This document shows, piece by piece, positions 33,281-45,879 of a stretch of 64,000 bases of DNA. The notes beneath the pieces are model-generated. The model made no database searches. It was not told where the DNA came from and worked only from the letters and a program-made list of their open reading frames with translations. The stretch covers positions 61,955,001 to 62,019,000 of the forward strand of contig NC_064826.1 of the NCBI RefSeq assembly GCF_024166365.1, read 5' to 3'. Numbering within the stretch: position 1 is the first letter of the stretch; every line of letters starts with the position of its first letter. A program made the position numbers and the translations under genes. The DNA is from Elephas maximus indicus (taxonomy: Eukaryota > Chordata > Mammalia > Proboscidea > Elephantidae).

Positions 33281-36224
33281 TCACTACTCTTCATTGGAAA
33301 TACTTTTTTTCCTCACGCTATGTTTATATGAAACAAATGGATGATGCAGATTCCTTTGACAAATTATTTTCTGACGGAATTAAGATTCAGATTATATATT
33401 TAATTAGAGCTTAGTGTAAAATTCATGTTCTGTGTGTAATGTACCTGACTTCTGTGGCTAGTATACTCATTTGGCTAAAGCATGAATTCAGCCCTGGCAT
33501 GAATCAGTCAAATGATTTTATTCCTTGACCTATCTAAGACCTGTTCTATGTAAACATATACCCAATTACGTGCACTAGAGAAATCAGACCAAAAAAAAAA
33601 AAAAATACCCATCTTTAGAATTAATGTAAGTTATACATAACCTCTTCTGTCCTTGATGAAGGGACACTTCATGTCTGGAATGCCATATTTACATGAATTA
33701 TTTTTATTTATTGACACCCTTTAACAGGGTCATCAAGAAAGGTGGGAATGCTATATAGGCAACATGGAGACTTCAGATAGGTAAATAATTATGCTTTGGT
33801 ATCTTTGGTATGTACAGAAAGATGAAATGATAATAGGGCACGCCCTCTCATCGTACTGATTATAGATTTCATCTGATTATTCAGTACTTCCTAATCAAGT
33901 CCCTTCTAGGATCCATGACATTTGTGAAACGACTGGCTGAAGTTGAGACATAGCCTGTAGCCATAAAATAATGTGATGATAGCTTTTCAGCTTTGACTTT
34001 GAATGAAATGATTTTAACTTCGTTAGTTATTTAGCACCAACATTATGAGTCAGCCAGGGGCATTGAACCCCTGAATCATTGTCAAACTTTTATGAATCAT
34101 CAGAATCTTCTTGTTTTTTATTATAACAACCATTATTTTTCTGAATATGTATAATATCTAATAAAGTATAATAAGAATAAGATACCAATCTAAGTAAATT
34201 GAAGGGTTAGTATCCTTTTGTGCTTTTAAACTAATGACCACTGAAGGGAAGAGCCTTGTGTGAAGGCCATTTTATAGTTATGTAACAGAACTTAATTTTC
34301 CTCTGATTCTTTCTGAATAGCAGTGTTACTCTGATATGATACACATCTCTACAGAATTATTTTAAAATTTAAAATGAACTTTCCCAGATTTTTCTTTAAG
34401 ATTTCTATACATATTGAGTAAAATCTTTGGTGAATTAAGAAAGAATAAATTAGCACAGCCTAAATATTAAATAATTTCAACAAATGCCCCTGTAAGTTAG
34501 GACAGAAAGGATATTCAGTAAAGTTGAGCTCTTTTCATTTGAAGGAGTCTATTAATCTAAGCTTTATGTTTTAACCTTTTAATTTGCTTTCATATTAAAG
34601 TATACCTGATGTACTCCTAGAAGGCTTAGAAGGGATAAAGACTCTATCTTTTAGCTATCAGTAAAATAATTACTACATTAAAACCCAGATTGATTTATTG
34701 CTAACTATTAATGACCCTAATATTCTGTGGAGTGTTCCTTTTCTGACTTTGACATATAGTTGGTTTTAGTTTACTTCTGGTGAATGATTTTTTATTACCT
34801 ATTTACAGGATATTAAATTTCTATAGTTTATTAGTATTGACAAAGTTTTCACATTTACTATGACAATATATAATTAAGTTTTGAAAAATAGTCATATAGT
34901 ATTTGAAGAAGCCCATGTATATGAGTTGTTCAAGTGTAATTTTGCTTTTGAACTCTTAACCAAATTAAAGAAAAATTAGGTTGAATGTTGATTATGCAGT
35001 GTATTAGATATAATTATTTTTATAAGCAGAAAATTAATTTATGTAATAGTGACACCATCACTTTAAAAGTCTATCAGTTGCTTAATCTGATATTTGAAGG
35101 TATCCTTAAACATCCATTTCATTACAGTGTTATGCTGAAGTAAAAATTTTAGTAGAAACTTACCAAAATGTTTCAGAATCAAGAAAAGCTCATTGAAATT
35201 TGAAAGTTCTTTTAAGTGATTTGATGTCTTTTGCCTTTAATAGAGTTTAGTACTCCCGCCTTCTGATAGCTTTCACAAATCACAATATTGTGTTACCATA
35301 ATGGTGGTAAATTTTTTTTTTTTTTTTTTAGTTTAATTTACAGAAATTATCCTTAAGATACATACAAGGGAATCAAACTCTGATAAACAGCTTCTAATAA
35401 GGATCTTCACTTTTTAAAGTATTCTGGCTCATATGGGTGTAATCCTTATTCTAGAATATTCTGTCGTGTATTTTAACGGTAAAAACTTCATTAACTTGAA
35501 TTTTATTAGCTTAGAATGGTGAAACAATTAAGACGTAGGCAGGAATAAAGCTCATTTTTGTAATATTATTGTGGGAAGGTGGGATTGTTAAATGGATTAA
35601 TCTGAAATTAATGCCTCACTAAGTCAACCCTGGAGACATATTCTGTCATCTTCCTTACTCTCACCAAAAATGTCTGTGATGGAGGCAGGCAGTAATATGA
35701 TATAGAAAACCTCCATATGATTGAGGGTTACCATGGCTATCTTAGTGCTACTTCCATAGCAGAATTTTGGGGGAGCATTCCTCACCTCTTCATCCCTGCC
35801 AGCCTTCAAGGAATTTGTACCAGTATATTGTTTTACTTGAAAATGGATAGGGCTTAATTAAAAACAATTATTCGAATGATTTTAAAGAAGCGTTTGTTGG
35901 AAGCAGTCTAGTAATTTGATGTTTGTACTTATCATTCTGAAGAAGGCAAATAGGAACTGCACTTAATTTGAACTTTAATTTACTTAAGTGAAGATGTGTA
36001 GTACAGTGCCCTTTGCATTGTAAGTGCTCAGATGTGTGAGGAATGATTGGCATTTGAAATTGTCATGTCTTATAGATGTTTTAGTTAAATGTAATCCCGT
36101 ATCTGTTTTTGCCAATGAGGCATTTTCCCTAGACATAAAAGATGCACGGAAACAGAATGTAATTGTTAGCTTTAAATAAACTCTATCTAAAATTATAATA
36201 TATCAGGAAATTGTTTTTATACAG

Positions 36225-36278
36225 GTAAATGGTTGCAGTTTTGTGGTGAGAACAGAAAAACCTACAAATTTATTAAGG
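36225..36278 (+). CDS. AKAP9: AKAP9 coding exon 4 (18 codons)
   Basis: Encodes residues 118-135 (VNGCSFVVRTEKPTNLLR), phase 0 at both ends. The acceptor is ATACAG. The donor, AGG|GTACAG, departs from consensus at +4 and is fairly weak. Human has the same peptide with Met and Gly at two positions. The next intron is only 324 bases. The symmetric phase and weak donor make occasional skipping plausible, but that is inference. Confidence 0.93.
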
Positions 36279-36602
36279 GTACAGTATTTAAAACTGCTCA
36301 TGATACTAATGTTTTAAACTTTTTAAAACCACCTGGCTTACTAACAAAGCTTTTTCATGCATGTACTTCTTTCTGTGTGTGATTTCTAAATGCTTTTAAT
36401 GTTTAACAGAACAAAGTTTCTCACCTTTTGTTATAACACTCAATCGTAATAGAATTTGCAGATATTCTGCTTATATTCTTGAGTAAACTCCCAGTTATGA
36501 GTGATGTTTTAAAGTGGACTTTGCTGTGGAATTTAATATTTGAATCCCCTTCCCTAAGGAATGTTGCTAGTATTCAATTAGTAAAATCTTGGGTTGATTT
36601 AG

Positions 36603-36773
36603 GAAGAAGAATTTGGTGTTGATGATTCATATTCTGAACGCGGAGCACAACACAGTGAGACTCATCTGGAGATGATAGAAAATGAATTGGTTGGGAAGCA
36701 GCATGAGATTGAAGAGCTAAACAGAGAGCTAGAAGAAATGAGGGCCACCTATGGGACTGAAGGACTACAGCAG
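36603..36773 (+). CDS. AKAP9: AKAP9 coding exon 5
   Basis: Encodes residues 136-192, from EEEFGVDDSYSERGAQ to TYGTEGLQQ, phase 0, with acceptor TTTAG and donor GTATGT. The second half (GKQHEIEELNRELEEMR) starts the long coiled coil of the protein. A TG/TA microsatellite and an inserted AfroSINE begin about 65-100 bases downstream of the donor. Confidence 0.95.
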
Positions 36774-36839
36774 GTATGTCTGTCTTTGTGGCTTTTGGTT
36801 TCTTACTCACAAAAACAAAAATTGGAAATTTCAATGCTA

Positions 36840-36876
36840 GTGTGTGTGTGTATATATATATATATGTATATACACA
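36840..36876 (+). repeat. TG/TA microsatellite
   Basis: GTGTGTGTGT followed by TATATATATATATA, 67 bases after exon 5. A SINE has split the TA part, which resumes at about 37084. Confidence 0.85.
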
Positions 36877-37076
36877 CCCACTGCTATTGAGTCAATTCTG
36901 ACTCATAGCAGCCCTATGGGGCAGAGTAGAACTGCCCTATATGGTTTCCAAGGCTGTAAGTCTTTACGGAAGCAAACTGCAACATCTTTCTCCCATGGAG
37001 TGGCTAGTGGGTTTGAACCACTGACCTTTTGGTTAGCAGTTGAGTGCTTTAACCACTGTACCACCAGGGCTTCTGG
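36877..37076 (-). mobile_element. AfroSINE inserted in a TA microsatellite
   Basis: Complement, from CCACTGCTATTGAGTC to CCACCAGGGCTTC, with TATATATA on both sides. It begins about 100 bases after exon 5. Confidence 0.94.
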
Positions 37077-37717
37077 TGGGGGGTATATATATAGTTTAAA
37101 GATGAAATTTTTTAAATGGTAACTGAAAGTTATATTTGTCTTTATATATATCGTTAAAAAAAAAAACAGATTAAAACTAGGATTCCATTAACAGGGCTAA
37201 TATAATGTGAACTCTTTTATTTAATTGTGTGTGATATCTAGGCTAAGGTCACTTTGGTAGGGTAGATGTTTTTGTTATCAGCCTGAGAGAAAATTATGCT
37301 GCAAACCACATCAAAACATTATGACTTAAGCCCATTAAGAATGTCAACAGGTCCTTGTAAGTAACCTCTTGTGGTTAGTGTAACATCTGTTGTCTGTTGT
37401 CCATGGTAGTCAGTTATGATTATGTGAAATAGAACATTGATGAGGATGACAGAGTACATTTCAATTTTGTCCTCTCCAGAAACAAGTGGGGGTTAAACAA
37501 TGGCATTGCCTGGGAACAAGATTGGGGGTCCCCCTAAACATAAAGGCACTTGCCCTAGAAATAGATACATGGATAAACCAGACCTATTTTTTTTCCCGCT
37601 TAGTTTAGGTAATTTTCTCAAAGTTGGTTTGAAAATAAAAGTTATTCCTCCAAGTTTTCAAATATGAAAAAGATTGCTTACACATTGTAAGAATTCTGCC
37701 AACATGTTTTGAACCTC

Positions 37718-37770
37718 ATATATATATGTGTGTGTGTGTGTGTGTGTATATATATGTATGTATATAATAA
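37718..37770 (+). repeat. TA/TG microsatellite
   Basis: TATATATATG, then TG repeats, then TATATATATG in intron 5. Confidence 0.9.
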
Positions 37771-37774
37771 TTTA

Positions 37775-37990
37775 TTGTCTTTTTTGGTAAAAGTTTACAG
37801 AGCATTTAATTTCTGTACATTTTGTTCAGTGACATTGGCTACATTTTTCACCATGTGTCAACATTCTCATTATTTCCATTCTGTTTGTTCGTTTCCATTA
37901 ATCTAGCTTCCCTGCCCCTCCCATACCTTCTCACCTTTGCTTTAGGGTAGATGTTGACCATTTGGTCTCATATAGATGATTTTGAATCTC
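37775..37990 (-). mobile_element. L1 3' UTR fragment
   Basis: Complement of an L1 tail (GTAAAAGTTTACAGAGCATT, TCACCATGTGTCAACATTCT), next to a TA/TG microsatellite. Confidence 0.65.
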
Positions 37991-38071
37991 ATATTTTTGA
38001 AGAACAGTTGCCTATGGTAATAATTTTGTTTTAAAAATAAGTCACTTATTTTTTCCACTGGTTTCCTTCAG

Positions 38072-38227
38072 TTACAAGAATTTGAAGCTGCCATTAAACA
38101 AAGAGATGGCATCATAACCCAGCTCACTGCTAATTTGCAACAAGCAAGAAAAGAAAAAGATGAGACAATGAGAGAATTTTTAGAGTTGACAGAACAAAGT
38201 CAGAAATTACAGATTCAATTCCATCAT
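38072..38227 (+). CDS. AKAP9: AKAP9 coding exon 6
   Basis: Encodes residues 193-244 (LQEFEAAIKQRDGIITQ to LQIQFHH), phase 0, acceptor CTTCAG, donor GTAAGT. It is coiled coil and almost identical to human, except that the final residues are His-His instead of Gln-Gln. Confidence 0.95.
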
Positions 38228-39089
38228 GTAAGTATTACTAATAGAAGAAAATTTATTAGAGTTTTAGTAATTTTTTTTTTTAATTTTTACACTTCCAGAA
38301 CAAATCCAAATTTGTTAAAGAGCCATTTGCTTATTAGATACCACATTGGGAAAGGTAGTAAATACCTGTTATTACATTAACCCATAATGTAATTCATATT
38401 TCCTGCAGTTAGGTTTTTTTTTGTGTATGTGTGTACTACTTCTCTGTCTCTATTTTGGAATCAGACAAAACCTTATAAGGCCAATTGGTAGATTTTTGCA
38501 GAAATTTACTGGTAGTTACATCTGTCCTTTGCCAACCCCGGTATGATTTTATTTCACTTAGGTTCTACAATGGTAACTAGATTGAATATATTCCACTTAC
38601 CTATAATTAGAGCTACAGGAATGTACTTGTATTAATTAGCATTTCTGCTGACAAGTAACAGAAAATAATTTGATGTAGTTGAAGCAATAGAGAGGAATTT
38701 ACTGTAAGGATGCAGGATTATTTTACTGAATAATACCACAAGGTGCTTGAAAGGGATTGGAACCAGAGACTGGAAGGTCCGCAGGAATCTGGGAAGTACT
38801 GTCATTCAGCCCCACTTCTGTCTGCATGTCTGCATCACTCTTATGTCTCTCAGTAGACCTACTTTCTCTTCTTTAACATGAGAAAGAGAATCTTATTGGT
38901 TCAGCTTGAGTAATGTGCCTTCACTCATCCAATCAGCAATGGCAGAATGTTTGCTGGAGCTTCTCTCCTGTAAATCCAGTGCAGTTCCCAGAGAGCCATT
39001 GTGAGCTGAGTAATACCCCAAAAGGTGTATATTTTCTAATGCAGTCACTTCAGAATTTTAATGCTTCAGGATTTCTTTCTATTTTTAAG

Positions 39090-39287
39090 TTACAGGCTAG
39101 TGAAACTCTGAGAAACAGCACTCATAGTAGTACAGCTGCAGATTTACTCCAAGCAAAACAGCAGATCCTCACTCATCAGCAACAGCTGGAAGAACAAGAC
39201 CACCTGTTAGAAGATTATCAAAAAAAGAAAGAAGACTTCAAAATGCAAATTAGTTTCTTACAGGAGAAAATTAGAGCATATGAAATG
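39090..39287 (+). CDS. AKAP9: AKAP9 coding exon 7
   Basis: Encodes residues 245-310 (LQASETLRNSTHSSTAADLL to EKIRAYEM), phase 0, acceptor TTTTAAG, donor GTATGT. It is a glutamine-rich coiled coil (QQILTHQQQLEEQDHLL), near-identical to human. An open frame continues upstream of the acceptor, but the acceptor and the homology fix the exon start. Confidence 0.95.
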
Positions 39288-39834
39288 GTATGTTTGTTTT
39301 AAGGAAGTCAACCAGTTTGCAGCAGCTTTGCAATTAACTTTAAAAATTTTTATACAAATATTTATCTTTTTGTTATGCGCATTGATTGCAAAATTTCATA
39401 ATTAATGAAAACTCTTTAGGTATATAAATTATTTCAAAAGCCGTTGGTAGTCTCACAATAATACCATCTTTAATACTAATTATCGAGTTCCTGGAAAGCA
39501 ATCAGTCCATTTTAAACCAAACTCTCAGGAGAATCTAAATAAATAACCAGAATTTCTATCCTTTATTTTTTTCATCTAAAGGTATTTCCACTTATTTTAG
39601 CTATTGTTATGAAATTTTATAAGTGTTTTCAAAGCAAAATGAAATGTTAGGTGTTTTAGTTAGAAAAATAAATATATGTAATACAGTACTTTTTACAAAC
39701 AAGAATATTGTTTAGATAATAAGAGTAGTATTAGCTAGCATTTATTAAGTACAATTAGGGTGATGGTTGAAACTGTCTTGGTCCCCTAGAAGACTGTATT
39801 TTTTTGCCTGTTTATTTCTATTGTGCATTAGGTG

Positions 39835-40350
39835 GAAGTTTATAGAGCAAATTAGATTCCCATTTGATAGTTTGTAGATAAAGTGTTTCATGACCTTGGC
39901 CTCATTCCCCACAATGTGTCAGCGTTCTCCCCATTTCAGCCCTGGGAGCCTCTTTTCCTTTTGTCTTGATTTTTCATACCTTCCTGCCTTCTCATCTTTG
40001 CTTTTGGGCAAATATTGCCCTTTAGATCTCTTATATTTGATTCTTTTAAGGAACACGTTCCTCACAGGTGTTAATGTTTATTTTATGGGGTTATCTGTCG
40101 TTTGGCTGGAAGGTGGTCTCCTAGAGTGGCTTCACTTCAGGTCAGAATGGTGTCGTATGGCCACAGTCTTGGGGGTTCCTCCATGCTCTGTCAGAATAGT
40201 AAGTCTGGTCTTTTTTGTGAATTTAATTTTTTGTTGTACATTTTTCTCCCACTCTGTCCAGAACTCTCTGTTGTAATCTCAGTCAGTATAGAAGATTGTA
40301 TTGATGATCAAAGGCTCATTCTCATGTCCTAATCCTCTGAACTTCCTATG
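39835..40350 (-). mobile_element. L1 3' UTR fragment
   Basis: Complement of the 3' UTR seen at 32300-33040, with blocks such as CTGTCAGAATAGTAAGTCTG and TTTTTCTCCCACTCTGTCC. Open frames here are accidental. Confidence 0.7.
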
Positions 40351-40747
40351 GTGCAGTAATCCTAGGCAAGAAGTATATTATTCCCACTTTCGCAGTTCTA
40401 TTTCTAAAAATAGAGAGGGATTGTTTCCTTGACCACAGGACTGTCTTTTGCAACACAAAATAAGTGGTTTACAATCTGTACGTTTGAAATAAATGGTGCT
40501 AAAAAAAGTAAATAACTGAATTTGTATTGTTCAGTATTTGAATGCAGAATTATGGTTATAATTATATGAGAAGTTGAACTATTTTGAGTTAAGTGATACT
40601 AATAAAAGTCTTTTCCATATAGAACATCAGGAAACGGAAAAGTTAGGTTTTTGTAATAACGCTGACATTTTTTATTTAACTTAAGTTGGCTACCATAAAC
40701 TGATTTTACTTTCTGTAGGTTCCAAATGCCATATAGACTTTTTTTCT

Positions 40748-40784
40748 AGTGTGTGTATGTATGTGTGTGTATATATATATATTG
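40748..40784 (+). repeat. TG/TA microsatellite
   Basis: GTGTGTATGTATGTGTGTGT followed by TATATATATA in intron 7. Confidence 0.85.
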
Positions 40785-41382
40785 CATTTGTATGTAGTAC
40801 ATTAAAAATATAGTACCTTAAAATATTTCATTTCACTTTAGCCATAGAACATATTCTGTGAGATAGAGAAAATAATATTATCTGTACATACTCTTATACA
40901 GATGAAAACACCAGGCTTTAAAAAGACTAAGGTGAGTTATTAATGTCATAAGTATAGTGCAAAAGTTAAAGTAAGAAGGCTCAGCACTTGATAATAACAT
41001 AAGGTGACATAGGATGGAATATGCGATGCTAAGAGAAAAGCTGGCAGAATTTCTTTCAGAGGACTGCACAGGATAGCATTCATTGCTTTGGTTAGTTTAT
41101 ATAGCATAGAATCTAGCCTTTTACTTGTAAGGCTCAGAGCAATATAAGAGAAATTTCTTTCTCCCAAGAAGGCCAAGACTACTGTAGTGTCTGCTTTTTT
41201 CCAGAGCTAGATACACAAGTCTAATTGTCTTCAGAAAAATTGAGGAGCAGATCCAACAGCTACTTTGTATAGAATTATGTAAAAAGCTGACTTCTGTCAG
41301 TCTCTTGATTAAGGGGTTAAGTGACGTAAGTTGCCAGAAGCCAAAATTGTCATTCTTATATTTTCATTTTTTCTTTCTAAAG

Positions 41383-43773
41383 GAACAAAATAAAAAAGTG
41401 GAAAACTCAAATAAAAAGGAAATACTGGAAAAGGAGGCAATCATTGAAGAATTAAACACAAAAATATTAGAAGAAGAAAAAAAGGCTCTTGAGCTAAAGG
41501 ATAAAGCAACAGCTGCTGATAAACTTCTAGAAGAATTACAAGGACAGGTTGTACAAAAGAACCAAGAGATAAAAAACATGAAATTAGAGCTGACTAATTC
41601 TAAACAAAAAGAAAGACAGTGTTCTGAGGAAATAAAACAGTTAATGGGGACAGTTGAAGAACTTCAAAAGAGAAATCATAAAGATAGCCAGTTTGAAAAT
41701 GATATCGTACAAAGAATGGAACAAGAAACACAAAGAAAGTTAGAACAACTCCGGGCAGAGCTAGATGAAATGTATGGGCAGCAGATAGTGCAGATGAAAC
41801 AAGAGTTAATAAAACAACACATGTCACAGATAGAGGAACTTAAAACACGACATAAGGGAGAAATGGAGAATGCCTTAAGATCATATCCAAATATTACAGT
41901 TAATGAAGATCAAATAAAGTTAATGAATATGGCAATAAATGAACTGAATATAAAATTACAAGATACTAACTCTCAAAGGGAAAAACTCAAGGAAGAACTA
42001 GGAGTAATTTCAGGAGAAAAGTCTGCTCTACAGAAACAGCTTGAAGACCTTTTAGAAGAATTAAGCTTTTCAAGGGACCAAATTCAGAGAGCTAGACAGA
42101 CAATAGCTGAACAAGAAGGTAAACTTAGTGAAGCCTATAAGTCTCTTAGTACAGTGGAAGATTTGAAAGCTGAGATTGTTTCTGCATCTGAATCCAGGAA
42201 GGAACTAGAATTAAAACATGAAGCAGAAGTCACAAATTACAAGATAAAACTTGAAATGTTAGAAAGAGAAAAGAATGCTGTGTTAGACAGAATGGCTGAA
42301 TCCCAAGAAGCTGAATTAGAGAGGCTGAGAACACAACTTCTATTTAGTCATGAAGAAGAACTTTCCAAACTGAAGGAAGATTTAGAAATTGAACATCGAA
42401 TAAATATTGAAAAACTTAGAGACAACTTAGGCATTCACTATAAACAGCAGATAGATGGATTACAGAATGAAATGAGTCAGAAGATAGAAACCATGCAGTT
42501 TGAAAAAGACAATTTGATAACTAAGCAGAATCAATTAATTTTGGAAATTTCAAAGCTAAAAGATTTACAGCAGTCCCTTATGAATTCAAAATCAGAAGAA
42601 ATGACTCTTCAGATCAATGAACTTCAAAAAGAGATTGAAATACTCAGGCAGGAAGAAAAGGAAAAGGGTACCCTTGAACAAGAAGTTCAAGAATTACAAC
42701 TTAAAACTGAATTATTGCAGAAACAAATGAAAGAAAAAGAGGATGACCTTCAAGAAAAATTTACGCAGCTTGAAGCAGAGAATAGCATTCTTAAAGATGA
42801 AAAGAAAGCCCTTGAAGACATGTTAAAAATATATACTTCTGTTAACCAAGAAGAAAGATTCATTTTCACGGACTCCAGTATTTCCAAATCCAAAGATGGT
42901 AGCTGGCAAAAAGAAATAGATATGCTTACAGAGGAAAATGAGAACCTCAAAACACAGTGTATTCAGCTAAATGAAGAGATTGTGAAACAAAGGAATACCT
43001 TTTCATTTGCTGAAAAAAACTTTGAAGTTAACTATCAAGAGTTACAGGAAGAGTATGCTTGCCTTCTCAAGGTAAAAACTGATTTAGAAGATAGTAAAAA
43101 CAAACAAGAAGTAGAGTATAGAAGTAAGCTTAAAGCACTTAATGAAGAGCTTCATCATTTGCAGAGAATAAATCCACATATAGTGAAAATGAAAAGTTCA
43201 GTCTTTGATGGTGATAAAACTTTTATAGCAGAAACATTGGAAATTGGTGAGGTGGTTGAGAAAGATACCACGGAACTTATGGAAAAACTTGAGGTAACCA
43301 AGCGAGAAAAATTAGAACTGTCGGAGAGATTGTCTGATCTTTCTGAACAATTGAAACAGAAACATGGTGAGATTAGTGTTCTAAGTGAAGAAGTTAAATC
43401 TTTAAAGCAAGAGAAAGAGCAAGTTTTATTGAAATGTAGAGAGCTAGAAATCATAATTAATCATAATAGAGCAGAAAATGTAAATGTGTTTGATGTTCAG
43501 TCAAGCTGTTTTAAGGACAGAGTTGTGACCCTGACAAGCATGGACTCTGGAGCGTCAATTTCTAAAATAAATAAAGGTTTTGGTGAAGGATCAAAAGTAA
43601 CAGAGGAAGATAAAATTCCTTTTGAAAATACGACTATTGAGAAAGAAAGCAAACAAGAACAGTTACTGTTGGATCACTTGCCATTGGTGACAAATGAATC
43701 AACGCTTCAGGCAACTGAACCTAGTGAAAATAATAAACTTCAGCAGGAACTCAGTGTACTTAAATCAGAACAG
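41383..43773 (+). CDS. AKAP9: AKAP9 coding exon 8 (giant 2.4-kb exon)
   Basis: Encodes residues 311-1107 (797 codons) in one uninterrupted frame; acceptor TCTAAAG, donor GTATGT, phase 0. The frame is open for a further 78 bases upstream, but the acceptor and homology set the start. Almost all of it is heptad-type coiled coil rich in Glu, Lys, Gln and Leu, for example the EMYGQQIVQMKQELI and EEELSKLKEDLEIEHRINIEKL stretches. Breaks fall near residues 800-830 and from about 1015 to 1095, where the sequence turns Ser/Thr/Asn-rich and varies most from human. It forms part of the rod on which kinases, phosphatases and channels are arrayed. No stop or frameshift is present, so it looks under constraint. 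Confidence 0.98.
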
Positions 43774-44499
43774 GTATGTTTACTTGTTTAAATATGGTAA
43801 AACAGTGCAAATGTACATTTCATATTAGGAAAAGTTTTCATCTTCATAAAACATAAATTAGTATATAAGAGAGTGAAAGTGAACCTACTAAAGTAGCTCT
43901 GATTTGCATCTGTCATTTATTTTATCTATTTTTTCTTATACATTGTTTTCTTTTTGTTGTTGTTTTCTTTTGATTAGCCTGTGTTGTACATTCTGCTCAG
44001 GAAATAAAAAACGCTAATGCCGTCACATTTTATTTGAAAAGACAAGAATTTAAATAACTTTGTCAAGAGTTTAAGCTTTAAAAAAGTTACTAATTTTATT
44101 TTGTAGTGTTTTATTGCAATGCCAAATACCAGTTTTAGAATTTTATTTCATACTGGGATTTTCAGGGTTCCACAACTGAAAGTTAGCTCTCAGACTTTTT
44201 AGTACTTAGTCGTTCTGTAGTTATGAAGCTATATTTCCATAGGAAAAAAGTTATATACGTAGTTATATTTCCCTAGGAAAAAAATCTCTATTTAAATCCT
44301 AGATTTTTCTCAGTTTTATTATACTTGAAGAAAAGTAAAGTATCACCTTTACATACAATTAAAATATTAAAGAATGCATGTAATTTGAGTAATAATCGAT
44401 CAGCCCTGACAATTTATACTGATAGTGGAGGTAACAAGAAAATTCCACTGGGAATCTGCTGTATAATGGTGTTACCTAAAGCTTTATGTGTTTCTTTAT

Positions 44500-44795
44500 T
44501 TGTGCAGCAATATTTATTGCCAGGTATAGGAGTATAATGGTGAACAAGAGAAAGAAGCTCCCTACCCTCAAAGAGCATATATTCTAGAGAGGGAGGTAGG
44601 CACTACATGAGGAAACAAGTAGGGTAGTTATAAATAGCAGTAAGTCCTATGGGGGAAAAAAAAACAGGATGATATAATAGAGAATGATTTCATAGAGTGG
44701 AATGGTCACAGCATTAAATAGGGTGGTCAAGAAAGGTCTTTAGGAGGAATTGACATTTGGACTGAGACCTTAATGGCAGGGAGGAACCTGCACCA
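44500..44795 (-). mobile_element. L2 3' fragment
   Basis: Complement of L2: ATAATGGTGAACAAGAGAAA, GCATATATTCTAGAGAGGGA, GGTGGTCAAGAAAGG. It abuts the RTE at 44803. Confidence 0.7.
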
Positions 44796-44802
44796 TGGAG
44801 AT

Positions 44803-45103
44803 TGTTGTTGTTACATGCCGCTGAGTTGATTCTGACTCCTGGCGACCCTGTGTACAACAGAATGAAACACTACCTGGTCCTGCGCCACCTTCACAGTTGT
44901 TGTTATGCTTGAGCCTATTGTTGCAGTCACTGTGTCAATCTATCTCACTGAGGGTCTTCCTCTTTTTCACTGACCCTCTACTTTACCAAGTATGATGTCT
45001 TTCCCGAGGGACTGATCCCTCCTGATAATTTGTCCGAAGTACATGAGACGAAGTCTTGCCATCCTTGCTTCTAATGAGCATTCTGGCTGTATTCCTTCCA
45101 TGG
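44803..45103 (-). mobile_element. RTE/BovB-type LINE, 3' end
   Basis: Begins with GTTGTTGTTA, the complement of the AAC tail, and runs through the same blocks as the copy at 2370 (TCACTGAGGGT, GACTGATCCCTCCTGATAA). Truncated at about 300 bases. It lies directly downstream of an L2 piece. Confidence 0.85.
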
Positions 45104-45879
45104 AGGTTAGAGCAGTTTTAAAGACATGGGAATGAGCTTGGTAAGTTTAAGGAACAGAATGAAGACCTGTGTAGTTAAATTTTTGAGACGGAGAAAATGA
45201 AAGAAGAATTTGAAGAAAGAGGAAGAAAGCAGATCTTGGAGAGCTTTACAGGCTTTGTAAGTTTAGATTTAATTCTGAGTATTGTAGGAAGCCATTGGAA
45301 AGTTTACTCTTTTTATTTCTAATGAATTTATCCCCATTATGATCATATATCAGATGTAGAGATATTTTACATTTTTAATCACCTAAATAGAGTCAAGAAA
45401 TTTCAATTGTTTAACTGTTAATGCTCTGTTAAGTATCTGGATCATTTTAAAAATAATAATGTGTGATAATTGCTCCTAAAAATGCCAGAGATGATTTAAA
45501 ATTTTTTAAAAAGCATTATGGAGAGAGAACCTGAATTTGAAGTTCATCTGTCAAAGTGGTCCTATTTTCCAAGAATTTTATTCTCTATGAAAGACATTTC
45601 AGTGTCACTCAGATGCCTTCTTCCTGACATTAACCACATAAAATGTATATGATGCACGAAAAGTTTAAGGGAATGAAAGTTCAAATTACATCTTCAGCCT
45701 TTTTTAATTTGCTTGCTCAATACTTTTTTCCTAGAGAGTTCCCTATTTAGTCCTCAGCTACTCAAAAGTAAACCTTTTAAATGGTTCTCAGCACTGGTTA
45801 TTTCTGTAGTTCTTCTCACCCACTGTCCATCAGGTCATAGCCTTAGACTCTAAGAGTTCTGAATTCATGGTAATAAGAT

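Larger units (their letters stand above)
28521..36224 (+). other. AKAP9: AKAP9 intron 3
   Basis: GTAAGA to ATACAG. Contains the Tigger-like MITE with a nested SINE, two more SINEs and a 3' L1. Stretches 29430-30290, 30745-31830 and 33065-36224 show no recognisable element, and no reading frame there looks real. Confidence 0.85.
36279..38071 (+). other. AKAP9: AKAP9 introns 4 and 5 (exon 5 lies between)
   Basis: Intron 4 is 36279-36602 (324 bases, GTACAG to TTTAG), with nothing recognisable. Intron 5 is 36774-38071, with two TG/TA microsatellites, a SINE and an antisense L1 3' piece. The rest of intron 5 (37080-37710) shows nothing recognisable. Confidence 0.85.
38228..41382 (+). other. AKAP9: AKAP9 introns 6 and 7 (exon 7 lies between)
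   Basis: Intron 6 is 38228-39089. Its 38640-39000 part looks like an old interspersed repeat that I cannot name. Intron 7 is 39288-41382, with an antisense L1 3' piece and a short TG/TA run at 40750-40782. The flanks 39290-39830 and 40800-41380 show nothing recognisable. Confidence 0.75.

Noticed and set aside
38913..39089. Extension of exon 7 upstream
   Set aside because: The peptide before LQASETL has no counterpart in AKAP9, and acceptor TTTTAAG ends at 39089.
39890..40276. Open frame of 128 codons in intron 7
   Set aside because: Lies in the antisense L1 3' UTR; accidental.
41305..41382. Extension of exon 8 upstream to an ATG-like start
   Set aside because: A good acceptor (TCTAAAG) and homology beginning at EQNKKVENSN fix the exon start at 41383. 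The upstream frame is open by chance.
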